Shown: positions 1-6,262 of the stretch, one piece after another | Layout: every line of letters starts with the position of its first letter | How positions within the stretch are numbered: the first letter of the stretch is position 1 | Source: Lentisphaerota bacterium | GTDB lineage: Bacteria > Verrucomicrobiota > Lentisphaeria > Oligosphaerales > JAFGRS01 | Direction of reading: 5' to 3' | DNA: 8,257 nucleotides | Assembly: GCA_012514865.1 (NCBI GenBank) | Contig: JAAYZO010000270.1 | Span: forward strand, 1-8,257 | Notes under the pieces: model-generated | Database searches by the model: none | Told to the model about the DNA's origin: nothing | What the model saw: the letters and a program-made list of their open reading frames with translations, nothing else | Made by a program: the position numbers and the translations under genes

Positions 1-2
1 CG

Positions 3-740
<738 letters not shown>

Positions 741-775
741 CCGCGGTAGCCGCCGGCGTCGGCCGGCGGCCGCGG
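741..775 (+). terminator. Strong stem-loop between moxR and the J-domain gene (terminator or processing hairpin)
   Basis: A perfect 9-bp stem (749-757 with 762-770) closes a GTCG tetraloop. An outer 5-bp stem (741-745 with 771-775) is separated from it by a 3-nt bulge at 746-748. It starts on the base after the moxR stop codon. There is no T-run after it, so intrinsic termination is uncertain; partial attenuation or mRNA end protection would also fit. Confidence 0.5.
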
Positions 776-798
776 CGCAGGCACGGCGGAGGCGCGAG

Positions 799-1635
799 GT
801 GACGCGCAGTCTCTACGACATCCTCGGGGTCCCCCGCCACGCCGGCTTCGAGCCCCTGAAGCGCGCCTACTACCGCCGCGCCAAGGAGTGCCACCCCGAT
901 CTGCATCACGGCGATCCGGCCAAAGAGGACGAGTTCAAGCAGGTCGTCGCCGCCTTCGATATCCTCTCCGACCCGCAGGCGCGGCGCGAGTACGACCGCC
1001 AGCTCGCACGCCTGGCACAGCCCCCGCCGGCGACGCTCTTCCGGCAGGACGGGCCGGCCGTGATGGACTCCTTCGCCGATGACATCCTCGAGGAGATGGT
1101 CGTCGGCAATACCGTCCCGCATGGCACCACGTTGCAGACCCTGATGCTCGACCTGACCCGGACGCGGCGTTTCATGACCTTCCGCGAGGCCCGCAACCGC
1201 TACCAGGCCGGCGAGTTCGGGAAGGCCTTCAGGCTCTTCGCACGGCTGGTGCGGTGGAGTCCGGAGAACATCCTGTATCACTACTGGCTGGCCGAGTCAG
1301 CGCGGCGTCTGGGCCGCCTGGCTACGGCCCGGCGGCACTACCGGCGCTGCCTTCGCCTCGGCGAGCGCCGCGTCCCGCCGCAGGAGCTGGTCCAGGTGCG
1401 CCGGCGTCTCGAGCAGCTCCAGTCCCAGCGCGGCGCCGTAGGGCGCTTCCTGAGCTGGTTCGAACGGCGCGGGCTGCAGGTCCACACCGCCTGGCGCGAG
1501 GAGATGACCCGGCAGCTCCGGCAGAGCTTCGCGTCGGGGCTGCGCCGTCAGGAACGCCACACGCCGCCGCGGGCCCTCGGCAGCGGCCGCCGTGGCGGCC
1601 CGCCGCGGCTCCTGCCGCCCGCTCCGCCGGGCTGA
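799..1635 (+). CDS. DnaJ-like J-domain protein with TPR-like region
   Basis: 278-aa protein. Residues 4-70 form a J domain (LYDILGV, helix II KRAYYRRAKE, the HPD motif at residues 32-34, and AAFDILSDPQARREYD), which stimulates the ATPase of DnaK/Hsp70. No Gly/Phe region, zinc-finger repeats or DnaJ C-terminal domain follow, so it is a class III (specialised) J protein rather than the housekeeping DnaJ. Residues about 125-210 look like one or two TPR-type helical hairpins (YQAGEFGKAFRLFARLVRWS; LAESARRLGRLATARRHYRR), a likely docking site for a client. The tail (250-278) is basic and Pro/Gly-rich. The GTG start at 799 is chosen because GGAGG at 788-792 lies six bases upstream and the J domain begins at once. 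It is probably co-transcribed with moxR. No signal peptide is seen, so it should be cytosolic. The client is unknown. Confidence 0.88.
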   Translation: MTRSLYDILGVPRHAGFEPLKRAYYRRAKECHPDLHHGDPAKEDEFKQVVAAFDILSDPQARREYDRQLARLAQPPPATLFRQDGPAVMDSFADDILEEMVVGNTVPHGTTLQTLMLDLTRTRRFMTFREARNRYQAGEFGKAFRLFARLVRWSPENILYHYWLAESARRLGRLATARRHYRRCLRLGERRVPPQELVQVRRRLEQLQSQRGAVGRFLSWFERRGLQVHTAWREEMTRQLRQSFASGLRRQERHTPPRALGSGRRGGPPRLLPPAPPG

Positions 1636-1691
1636 GGGCGGCCCTCTCAGGACCGCCGCCGCCCGCGTAGGTCCGCGGCGCCGTCCGTGGA

Positions 1692-1721
1692 TCGCCCGGG
1701 CGCCGGTCGGCGCCCGGGCGA
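1692..1721 (+). terminator. Perfect 13-bp GC-rich stem-loop downstream of the J-domain gene
   Basis: The arms 1692-1704 and 1709-1721 are exact reverse complements around a GGTC tetraloop. It lies 56 nt after the J-domain stop codon and is followed at once by a second 7-bp hairpin (1722-1728 with 1736-1742). There is no T-run. The position fits the end of the moxR/J-domain transcript before the ssb promoter. Confidence 0.6.
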
Positions 1722-1742
1722 GCGCCACTCGGCTCGTGGCGC
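1722..1742 (+). repeat. Second inverted repeat abutting the 13-bp stem-loop
   Basis: GCGCCAC at 1722-1728 pairs perfectly with GTGGCGC at 1736-1742 across a 7-nt loop. It directly adjoins the larger hairpin, giving a tandem arrangement. It may reinforce termination or simply reflect the GC-rich background. Confidence 0.4.
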
Positions 1743-1778
1743 CCACCTCCGGCCCGCCGGCGCGGTGCGTCGACGGGC

Positions 1779-1807
1779 TTGTTTACGGCCCAGGCCGGCG
1801 CTAGATT
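1779..1807 (+). promoter_or_regulatory. Candidate sigma70-type promoter of ssb
   Basis: TTGTTT (1779-1784) and TAGATT (1802-1807) are spaced by 17 bp, within a short AT-richer island (about 1779-1816) that stands out from its GC-rich surroundings. Transcription would begin near 1814, leaving a leader of about 85 nt before the ssb start. The -35 is only a partial match (TTG). Confidence 0.5.
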
Positions 1808-1860
1808 CCTTTTTAACGGATGGAGGTACGGGAGGGTCTTTCGCGTCGACAACCATGCAT

Positions 1861-1880
1861 CGCGGGAGAGACCTCTCGCG
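1861..1880 (+). promoter_or_regulatory. Stem-loop in the ssb 5' leader
   Basis: An 8-bp stem (1861-1868 with 1873-1880, one G-U pair) closes the tetraloop AGAC. It ends 4 nt before the ssb Shine-Dalgarno at 1885-1890. Its position would allow it to affect translation initiation; no function is demonstrated. Confidence 0.4.
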
Positions 1881-1898
1881 TGGCAGGAGGCAAACGCT

Positions 1899-2426
1899 AT
1901 GAACGGTCTGAACCGGGTGCTTCTCATCGGCAATCTGACGCGTGATCCCGTGAGCCGGGCGACGACCGGCGGCATGTCGATCTGCGAGATCGGCCTGGCG
2001 ATCAACCGGCGCTACCGCACGGCGTCGGGCGAGGACCGCGAAGAGACCTGCTTCGTCGATATCGATGTGTTCGGCAAGCAGGCTGAACAGTGCAGTCGTT
2101 ACCTCCGCAAGGGCTCCCTGGCCTTCGTCGAGGGGCGCCTGCGCCTGGATCAGTGGGACGACCGTGCGACCGGTCAGAAGCGCAGCCGCCTGAAGGTGAT
2201 GGCCGAGCGGGTGCAGTTCCTCGACAGCCGCAGCCGGGACGACTCGGGCGGTGGCCGCGCCGAGGCCGGCTCGGGCGGCATGGCCGCGGCGCGGCCGTTG
2301 CCGCCGGCCGGGGCGGGCCGCCCGGCACGCCAGGCGCCGTCGGGACCGCCGCCGGCCCAGGCCGAGCCCGAGGTCTTCGAGCACCCGGAGTCCGACGAGG
2401 GCGCCGTCGACGACATTCCGTTCTGA
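1899..2426 (+). CDS. ssb: Single-stranded DNA-binding protein
   Basis: 175-aa SSB that binds and protects ssDNA during replication, recombination and repair, and recruits partners through its C-terminal tip. Residues 1-110 form the OB fold: the opening NRVLLIGNLTRDP, then FVDIDVFGKQAE, LAFVEGRLRLDQW and the closing strand VQFLD. Residues 112-160 are a disordered Gly/Ala/Pro-rich linker, and the protein ends in the acidic tip DDIPF, the canonical partner-binding tail. The ATG at 1899 has a strong AGGAGG at 1885-1890. The frame is open up to about 1779, but that would place the promoter inside the gene and add residues foreign to SSB. Unlike the common rpsF-ssb-rpsR arrangement, it stands alone here with its own promoter-like sequence. 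Confidence 0.97.
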   Translation: MNGLNRVLLIGNLTRDPVSRATTGGMSICEIGLAINRRYRTASGEDREETCFVDIDVFGKQAEQCSRYLRKGSLAFVEGRLRLDQWDDRATGQKRSRLKVMAERVQFLDSRSRDDSGGGRAEAGSGGMAAARPLPPAGAGRPARQAPSGPPPAQAEPEVFEHPESDEGAVDDIPF

Positions 2427-2472
2427 AGGATTTCCCCGCATTGGCAGGTTCCTGCCTGCGCGGGAAAATCCT
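2427..2472 (+). terminator. Nested stem-loop directly after ssb
   Basis: Arms 2427-2439 and 2460-2472 form a 13-position stem with one mismatch (2434/2465). Inside it a perfect 6-bp hairpin (GGCAGG 2443-2448, CCTGCC 2451-2456) forms a second storey. It begins on the base after the ssb stop. The right arm contains AAAA, so on the minus strand it provides a TTTT stretch downstream of the neighbouring hairpin. Likely the ssb terminator. Confidence 0.65.
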
Positions 2473-2475
2473 ATG

Positions 2476-2512
2476 GCCGGGATCCTCACGGCCGTACCGC
2501 GAGGATCCCGGC
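2476..2512 (-). terminator. Perfect 12-bp stem-loop at the 3' end of hisD
   Basis: GCCGGGATCCTC (2476-2487) is the exact reverse complement of 2501-2512; three further pairs (2489-2491 with 2497-2499) leave a 5-nt loop. Read on the minus strand it lies 50 nt beyond the hisD stop and is followed by AGGATTTTCC, which holds a short U-run. With the adjacent ssb hairpin it makes a convergent terminator pair. Confidence 0.65.
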
Positions 2513-2562
2513 GGAGCGTTTGGCCCGGTGGGGGAGTTCCTTCAGGAGCTATGCGGTTGGGC

Positions 2563-3864
2563 CTATGCGGAGGGCTTGCGGGCTCGGATGGACACACTTC
2601 GGCCGTGGGCGTCGAGGCCCTCCTCGGCCGCGAAGCGTGCCACGTGGGGCATCTCGCGCTGCAGGGCCCGGCGGTCATAGCGCACCACGCTGAGGCGCCG
2701 GTAGAACTGGCCGACGGTCAGGCCGCTGAAGCAGCGCGCCGCCCCGCCTGTCGGCAGGACGTGGCTCGGTCCGGCCACGAAGTCGCCGACCGGCTCGGGG
2801 GTCCACGCCCCGACGAACACCGCGCCGGCGCAGGTGATGCGCCGTGCCAGCATCTCGGGTCGCCGGGTCATGATCTCGAGGTGCTCCGGCGCATAGCGGT
2901 TGGCCAGGGCGACGGCCTCGGTGAGGTCTGCGGCCTCGATGAGGAAGATGCCGCGGTCCATGACCTTCTGCACGCACTCCGAGCGTCCGAGGAGCTGGCT
3001 CTGGGCCTTGAGTTCGGCCGCCACGGCATCGAGCAGGGGCGCCGCCGTCGTCACCAGGACCGCCTGCTCGCGGCCGGAGCCATGTTCGGCCTGCGACAGC
3101 ATATCGGCGGCGATGAAGGCCGGATCGGCCGAGTCGTCGGCGAGGATGAGGATCTCCGAAGGCCCCGCCACGAGATCGAGGGCGACGTGGCCATAGACGT
3201 GGCGCTTGGCGGCAGTGACGTAGGCGTTGCCGGGTCCGACGATCTTCTCGACCTTGCGGACCGAGGCGGTGCCGTAGGCCAGGGCGCCGATGGCGTAGAC
3301 GCCGCCCAGGCGGTAGACCTCCGTCACGCCGGCGAGGCTGGCCGCGTAGAGCAGGGCCGGGTTGATGGCGCCGTCCGGTCCGGGTGGCGTCACCATGACG
3401 ATCTCGGGCACGCCGGCGGCACGGGCGAGGGTGGCGGTGTGCACCACCGTCGAGATCAGCGGTGCGGTGCCGCCGGGGACGTAGCAGCCGACCCGCGACA
3501 GCGGCACGAAGCGCTCGCCGGCGGTGACGCCGGGGCGGGGCTTGAAGCCCCAGTTGCGCGGTCGTGACTGGCGGGCGAAGGCGAGGAGGTTCCGCACGGC
3601 GGCCTGGATGGCCCGGCGCGTCTCACGGTGGACCCTCCGGGCGGCGGCGGTCATCTCGGCGGCGGGTACCCGGAAGGTCTCCGGGGTGAGTTCGACGTGG
3701 TCGTAGCGCCGGGCGCAGTCGACCAGCGCGGCGTCGCCGCGCTGGCGGACGTCGTCGAGGATGGCGGCTACGGCGCTGTCGGTCGCGTCGTCGAAGGCGC
3801 TGCGGTCGAAGAGGCCTGCCAGGCGCGCCTCCCAGGAGTCGTCACGGCGTCGGATCACCTGCAT
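2563..3864 (-). CDS. hisD: Histidinol dehydrogenase
   Basis: 433-aa cytosolic zinc enzyme that oxidises L-histidinol to L-histidine in two NAD-dependent steps, the last steps of histidine synthesis. Seen: VGCYVPGGTAPL, the Rossmann-type segment VEKIVGPGNAYVTAAKR, the substrate loop VAGPSE, the zinc-site SQAEHG (Gln258, His261), catalytic YAPEHLE (Glu327, His328), VGDFVAGPSHVLPTGG (Asp361) and the C-terminal GLDAHGRSV (His420); these match the family's active-site order and the length is normal. I start at the ATG at 3864 because GGAG lies eight bases upstream; a GTG at 3873 would add three residues with a poorer ribosome site. The position usually held by Gln in GGAQAI is Tyr here (GGVYAI). 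No other his gene is present; it follows a small unknown gene with a hairpin between. Confidence 0.97.
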   Translation of the reverse strand: MQVIRRRDDSWEARLAGLFDRSAFDDATDSAVAAILDDVRQRGDAALVDCARRYDHVELTPETFRVPAAEMTAAARRVHRETRRAIQAAVRNLLAFARQSRPRNWGFKPRPGVTAGERFVPLSRVGCYVPGGTAPLISTVVHTATLARAAGVPEIVMVTPPGPDGAINPALLYAASLAGVTEVYRLGGVYAIGALAYGTASVRKVEKIVGPGNAYVTAAKRHVYGHVALDLVAGPSEILILADDSADPAFIAADMLSQAEHGSGREQAVLVTTAAPLLDAVAAELKAQSQLLGRSECVQKVMDRGIFLIEAADLTEAVALANRYAPEHLEIMTRRPEMLARRITCAGAVFVGAWTPEPVGDFVAGPSHVLPTGGAARCFSGLTVGQFYRRLSVVRYDRRALQREMPHVARFAAEEGLDAHGRSVSIRARKPSA

Positions 3865-3883
3865 CTCGGGCACTCCGTCAGGG

Positions 3884-3915
3884 CCCGTCGGCGCGGTCAG
3901 AGACCCGCCGACGGG
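3884..3915 (-). terminator. Strong stem-loop between the 94-codon gene and hisD
   Basis: A perfect 10-bp outer stem (3884-3893 with 3906-3915), a single bulged C at 3894, then a 4-bp inner stem (3895-3898 with 3902-3905) and an AGA loop. On the minus strand it starts on the base after the small gene's stop and ends about 10 nt before the hisD Shine-Dalgarno. There is no U-run, so it may terminate partially, protect the upstream mRNA end, or tune hisD translation. Confidence 0.55.
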
Positions 3916-4200
3916 TCAGTTCATCGATACCAGGTCGATCGAGTCGTCCACCTTGACCAGGCAGTAGTACTCGGCATCCTTCAGGATGCTGCTGCCGTCG
4001 CTGGGGAGGATGTTGTTCATGGCCGTCCCCGGCAGGGTGAAGACGCCGCCGTTGACATCGACGACGTTGATCCGGCCGCGCTCAAGGGAGACCCTGCCGC
4101 GGAAGCACTGCAGGGCCACACGCTCGCGGACCGGGTCGGTCACCTTGACGAAGACCACACAGAACTTACAGCCGTCGAGGTAGTCGAACCTGGATGGCAT
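3916..4200 (-). CDS. Small protein of unknown function, possible Sm/SH3-like beta barrel
   Basis: 94-aa protein that I do not recognise. The ATG at 4200 is chosen because AAGGA (4207-4211, complement) lies six bases upstream; the frame continues further upstream but runs across the promoter and is Pro/Ala/Gly-rich non-protein-like sequence. The protein contains four cysteines (11, 14, 32, 80), two of them as CKFC, and alternating hydrophobic patterns suggest about six beta strands. The order RVALQCFRGRVSLE, RINVVDVN, GVFTLPGTA, NNILPSD recalls the strand spacing of Sm/Hfq-like barrels, where a glycine-centred bent strand is followed by a segment ending in I-x-P; this is a weak impression, not a homology call. 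No signal peptide or membrane segment is seen. It has its own promoter and lies immediately upstream of hisD on the same strand. Confidence 0.75.
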   Translation of the reverse strand: MPSRFDYLDGCKFCVVFVKVTDPVRERVALQCFRGRVSLERGRINVVDVNGGVFTLPGTAMNNILPSDGSSILKDAEYYCLVKVDDSIDLVSMN

Positions 4201-4275
4201 GACGCATCCTTGACTGGGGTTGCGTTGAGTCGGCGGGCCTGGTTGCCGGCCGGGCGCTGTAGGCGGCACTGCTGC

Positions 4276-4304
4276 CACCCGGGCCGCTACTATAGCACCC
4301 GGGC
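4276..4304. repeat. CACCCGGGC direct repeats flanking the -10 box
   Basis: The nonamer CACCCGGGC occurs at 4276-4284 and again at 4296-4304, exactly 20 bp apart (about two helical turns), on either side of the minus-strand -10 element. Each copy contains the palindrome CCCGGG. The layout is that of a possible operator, though GC-rich chance similarity is not excluded. Confidence 0.4.
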
Positions 4305-4316
4305 ACGCCAGGCCAA
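4289..4316 (-). promoter_or_regulatory. Candidate sigma70-type promoter for the 94-codon gene and hisD
   Basis: Reading the minus strand, TTGGCC (4316-4311) and TATAGT (4294-4289; five of six to consensus) are spaced by 16 bp. Transcription would begin near 4282, giving a leader of about 80 nt before the ATG at 4200. Confidence 0.55.
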
Positions 4317-4487
4317 TCCCGGCGGCGATTGTGGCGTTATGCCTGATGAGGGCGCTGAAGCAAAGCGGTCCTCGGCGGCGGGTGGTGTTCGCAGTCGCCA
4401 CCTTGGGCGGCTACATTCCCTTGACGCGGCGTCGCCGATGGGGCTGGCGGAAAGCCGGTCGGCGCGCCCCGCGAAACGGGTGATCCC

Positions 4488-6245
4488 ATGAAGCGGTCCG
4501 GATACATCCTGGTGTCGGCGCTCCTGTCGCTGCTCCTGCACGCCCTGCTCCTGGCCTGCGTCGAGCGCTTTCTGGTGCGGGCTGAGCCGATCCTGCCGGC
4601 GATGCCGGAGCGGCCGATGAGCCTGTCGCTGGTCAACGTCGACGACCTGGTGCTGAACAAGCCGACCTTGCGTGACAAGCTCCTTCAGGAAGCCCAGGAC
4701 CGCCTGCGTCAGGCGGCGGTCAGCGGTCCGCGTGTCGACGCGGTGATCGAGAAGCAGGACCTGGCCCTGGCGAATCCCGATGTGAAGGTCCGTCTGAAAG
4801 GCCTTGGCGACTCGCTTCTCAAGCCGAATCTGGCCGATCCGCCCAAGGCGATGCTGCCGACGGCGCCGCCGCCGAAGATCCTGGAGATCGACGGCGATGC
4901 CCTGCCGCCGGACCGCCTGGCGTTGCAGCGGCCCTTCCAGGCCAAGATCGAGCGCTTCGATCTGCCGCAGCGGGACTTGCCCAGCCTGTTGCCGCCGGGG
5001 CCTCTCCAGGGCGGCATCGGGGACACCTTCGACGTCAGCATGCGCCTGGGGGCGCTGCCGGGCATACCCGGCCTGCGCGGCCGTGATGTCGACGGCCTCG
5101 GCGACGACCCCGGCGACGCCGGCCGACGCTTCGGGCCGCGTGGCGGGGTGCCGGGCCTCGACGGCCTGGCCGATGCCGGCAAGCAGGTGCGTAACACCCT
5201 CGGCGCCGACCTCGAGATGCTCGATGCCTTCGTCACGGTCTCCGTCGTTGTCTACCCCGAGCCCCGCGGCGGCGGCGGCTACTTCCGCGCCGACATCGCG
5301 CCGAACCGCCGCAGCGACGCCCTGCCGGACGTCGCCAAGGACATTCTCCTGGTGATCGACCACTCGACCAGCATCAGCGGCGCCAAGCTCGACCAGTTCA
5401 AGGCCGGCGCTCAGGCGGCGCTGCAGTGCCTCAACCCCAAGGACCGCTTCGACGTGGTCGCCTTCACCGACCACCCGACGCGCTGCTTCGGCACCCTGCA
5501 GCCGGTGACGCCGGCCACCACCGACGCCGCCCGCAGTTTCATCGGGCGGCTCGTGCGCGGCGGCATGACCGACGTCTTCGGCAGCATCGCGCCCTTCGTC
5601 GAGGCCAACAACCCGGACCCGGGCCGACCCCTGAACGTCTTCCTGATGTCGGATGGCAACTCGACGGTGAACATGCGTCGTGACGACGACGTCGTGCGCG
5701 GTATTGTCGGGATGAACCCGGGCAATGTCTCGATCTACTCGTTCAGCGCCGGCCGGAAGGCGAATCTGTTCCTGCTGCAGTTCCTCGGCTACCTGAATCG
5801 GGGTTTCAGCCTGCACGAGCCCGAGCTGACCGACTTCCAGGCGGGCCTGGTGCGCTACCTGAGCACGCACTCCAGTCTGATCGTGGTGGACCTGCGCTAC
5901 CAGATCCCCGGCGGCCTCGCGGCCGAGGTCTTCCCGAAGCGCCTGCCGCACCTCTACCGCGGCGAGACCCTCTCGATCTTCGGGCGCTACCCGGCCGGTG
6001 CCGAGGAGCTGACTCTGGCCCTGCTCGGTCGCGATGGCGATGGCCGCGAGCGCGAGCTGCTCTTCCACCGGCGCTTCCGCGACTGCCCGGAAGCCGGGGA
6101 GGAGCTGGCGCAGCACTGGGGCGCGCAGAAGATCTTCCACCTCATCGGCCAGCGCACCCTGACCACTGACGCGGCGACCCGCGAGGCGCTCACCGGCCAG
6201 ATCGGTGCGCTGGCCAAGGACTACAGCCTGTACGTGCCCTACTGA
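4488..6245 (+). CDS. Membrane-anchored von Willebrand factor A domain protein with TonB/TolA-like N-terminus
   Basis: 585 aa. Residues 1-24 are a short basic start and a hydrophobic helix, SLLLHALLLAC, which carries the S-x3-H spacing (Ser14, His18) of TonB/TolA anchors and also ends in a sequence fitting a lenient lipobox (Cys24). Residues 30-240 are a Pro/Leu/Asp-rich, low-complexity linker, presumably periplasmic. Residues about 283-460 are a vWA domain with a full MIDAS: DHSTS (Asp291, Ser293, Ser295), Thr361 in GGMTD and Asp389 in LMSDG, so metal-dependent ligand binding is plausible. A beta-rich region (465-545) follows, and the end, ALAKDYSLYVPY, resembles the terminal helix and strand of inter-alpha-trypsin-inhibitor-like vWA proteins. 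The ATG at 4488 begins the signal/anchor; its ribosome site is weak (GGGTGA, 4478-4483). It leads a probable operon with thrH 17 nt downstream. The ligand is unknown. Confidence 0.87.
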   Translation: MKRSGYILVSALLSLLLHALLLACVERFLVRAEPILPAMPERPMSLSLVNVDDLVLNKPTLRDKLLQEAQDRLRQAAVSGPRVDAVIEKQDLALANPDVKVRLKGLGDSLLKPNLADPPKAMLPTAPPPKILEIDGDALPPDRLALQRPFQAKIERFDLPQRDLPSLLPPGPLQGGIGDTFDVSMRLGALPGIPGLRGRDVDGLGDDPGDAGRRFGPRGGVPGLDGLADAGKQVRNTLGADLEMLDAFVTVSVVVYPEPRGGGGYFRADIAPNRRSDALPDVAKDILLVIDHSTSISGAKLDQFKAGAQAALQCLNPKDRFDVVAFTDHPTRCFGTLQPVTPATTDAARSFIGRLVRGGMTDVFGSIAPFVEANNPDPGRPLNVFLMSDGNSTVNMRRDDDVVRGIVGMNPGNVSIYSFSAGRKANLFLLQFLGYLNRGFSLHEPELTDFQAGLVRYLSTHSSLIVVDLRYQIPGGLAAEVFPKRLPHLYRGETLSIFGRYPAGAEELTLALLGRDGDGRERELLFHRRFRDCPEAGEELAQHWGAQKIFHLIGQRTLTTDAATREALTGQIGALAKDYSLYVPY

Positions 6246-6262
6246 AGCATAGAGGATCGCGC

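Larger units (their letters stand above)
4201..4487. other. Divergent intergenic region with structured leader
   Basis: This 287-bp gap separates the minus-strand small gene from the plus-strand vWA gene. It holds the minus-strand promoter and its repeats, and on the plus-strand side three predicted stem-loops: 4381-4387 with 4396-4402 (one G-U pair), 4442-4448 with 4454-4460 (two wobble pairs, loop GGAAA), and a small CCCG/CGGG hairpin at 4468-4480. No convincing plus-strand promoter is seen; TACATT at 4412-4417 is the best -10-like string but lacks a good -35. I recognise no known riboswitch class. Confidence 0.5.

Noticed and set aside
1779..1898. N-terminal extension of SSB from an upstream TTG
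   Set aside because: The extension overlaps the promoter-like island and leader hairpin, is unlike SSB proteins, and the ATG at 1899 has a strong Shine-Dalgarno.
2251..3567. 438-codon plus-strand open frame opposite hisD
   Set aside because: It is antisense to a certain hisD, overlaps the ssb end and the terminators, and has low-complexity Gly/Asp/Val/Arg composition typical of mirror frames in GC-rich DNA.
4339..4365. CTGATGAG followed by GAA, reminiscent of a hammerhead ribozyme core
   Set aside because: The stretch between the two elements cannot form a proper stem II, and the flanking stems I and III are absent.
4201..4401. Upstream extension of the 94-aa protein to 161 residues
   Set aside because: The extension covers the minus-strand promoter and leader, is Pro/Ala/Arg-rich, and the ATG at 4200 has AAGGA six bases upstream.
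3628..4491. 287-codon plus-strand open frame across hisD, the small gene and the divergent promoter region
   Set aside because: It crosses two minus-strand genes and a promoter region with no ribosome site or domain, so it is a shadow.
5260..5282. GGC-rich run as a possible microsatellite
   Set aside because: It simply encodes a short glycine run in the loop before the vWA domain and is too short to call a repeat.
4290..6140. 616-codon minus-strand open frame opposite the vWA gene
   Set aside because: It mirrors a gene with a clear vWA MIDAS and anchor. Its composition (Val/Glu/Gln/Arg/His-rich) is that of a shadow frame and it shows no recognisable domain.
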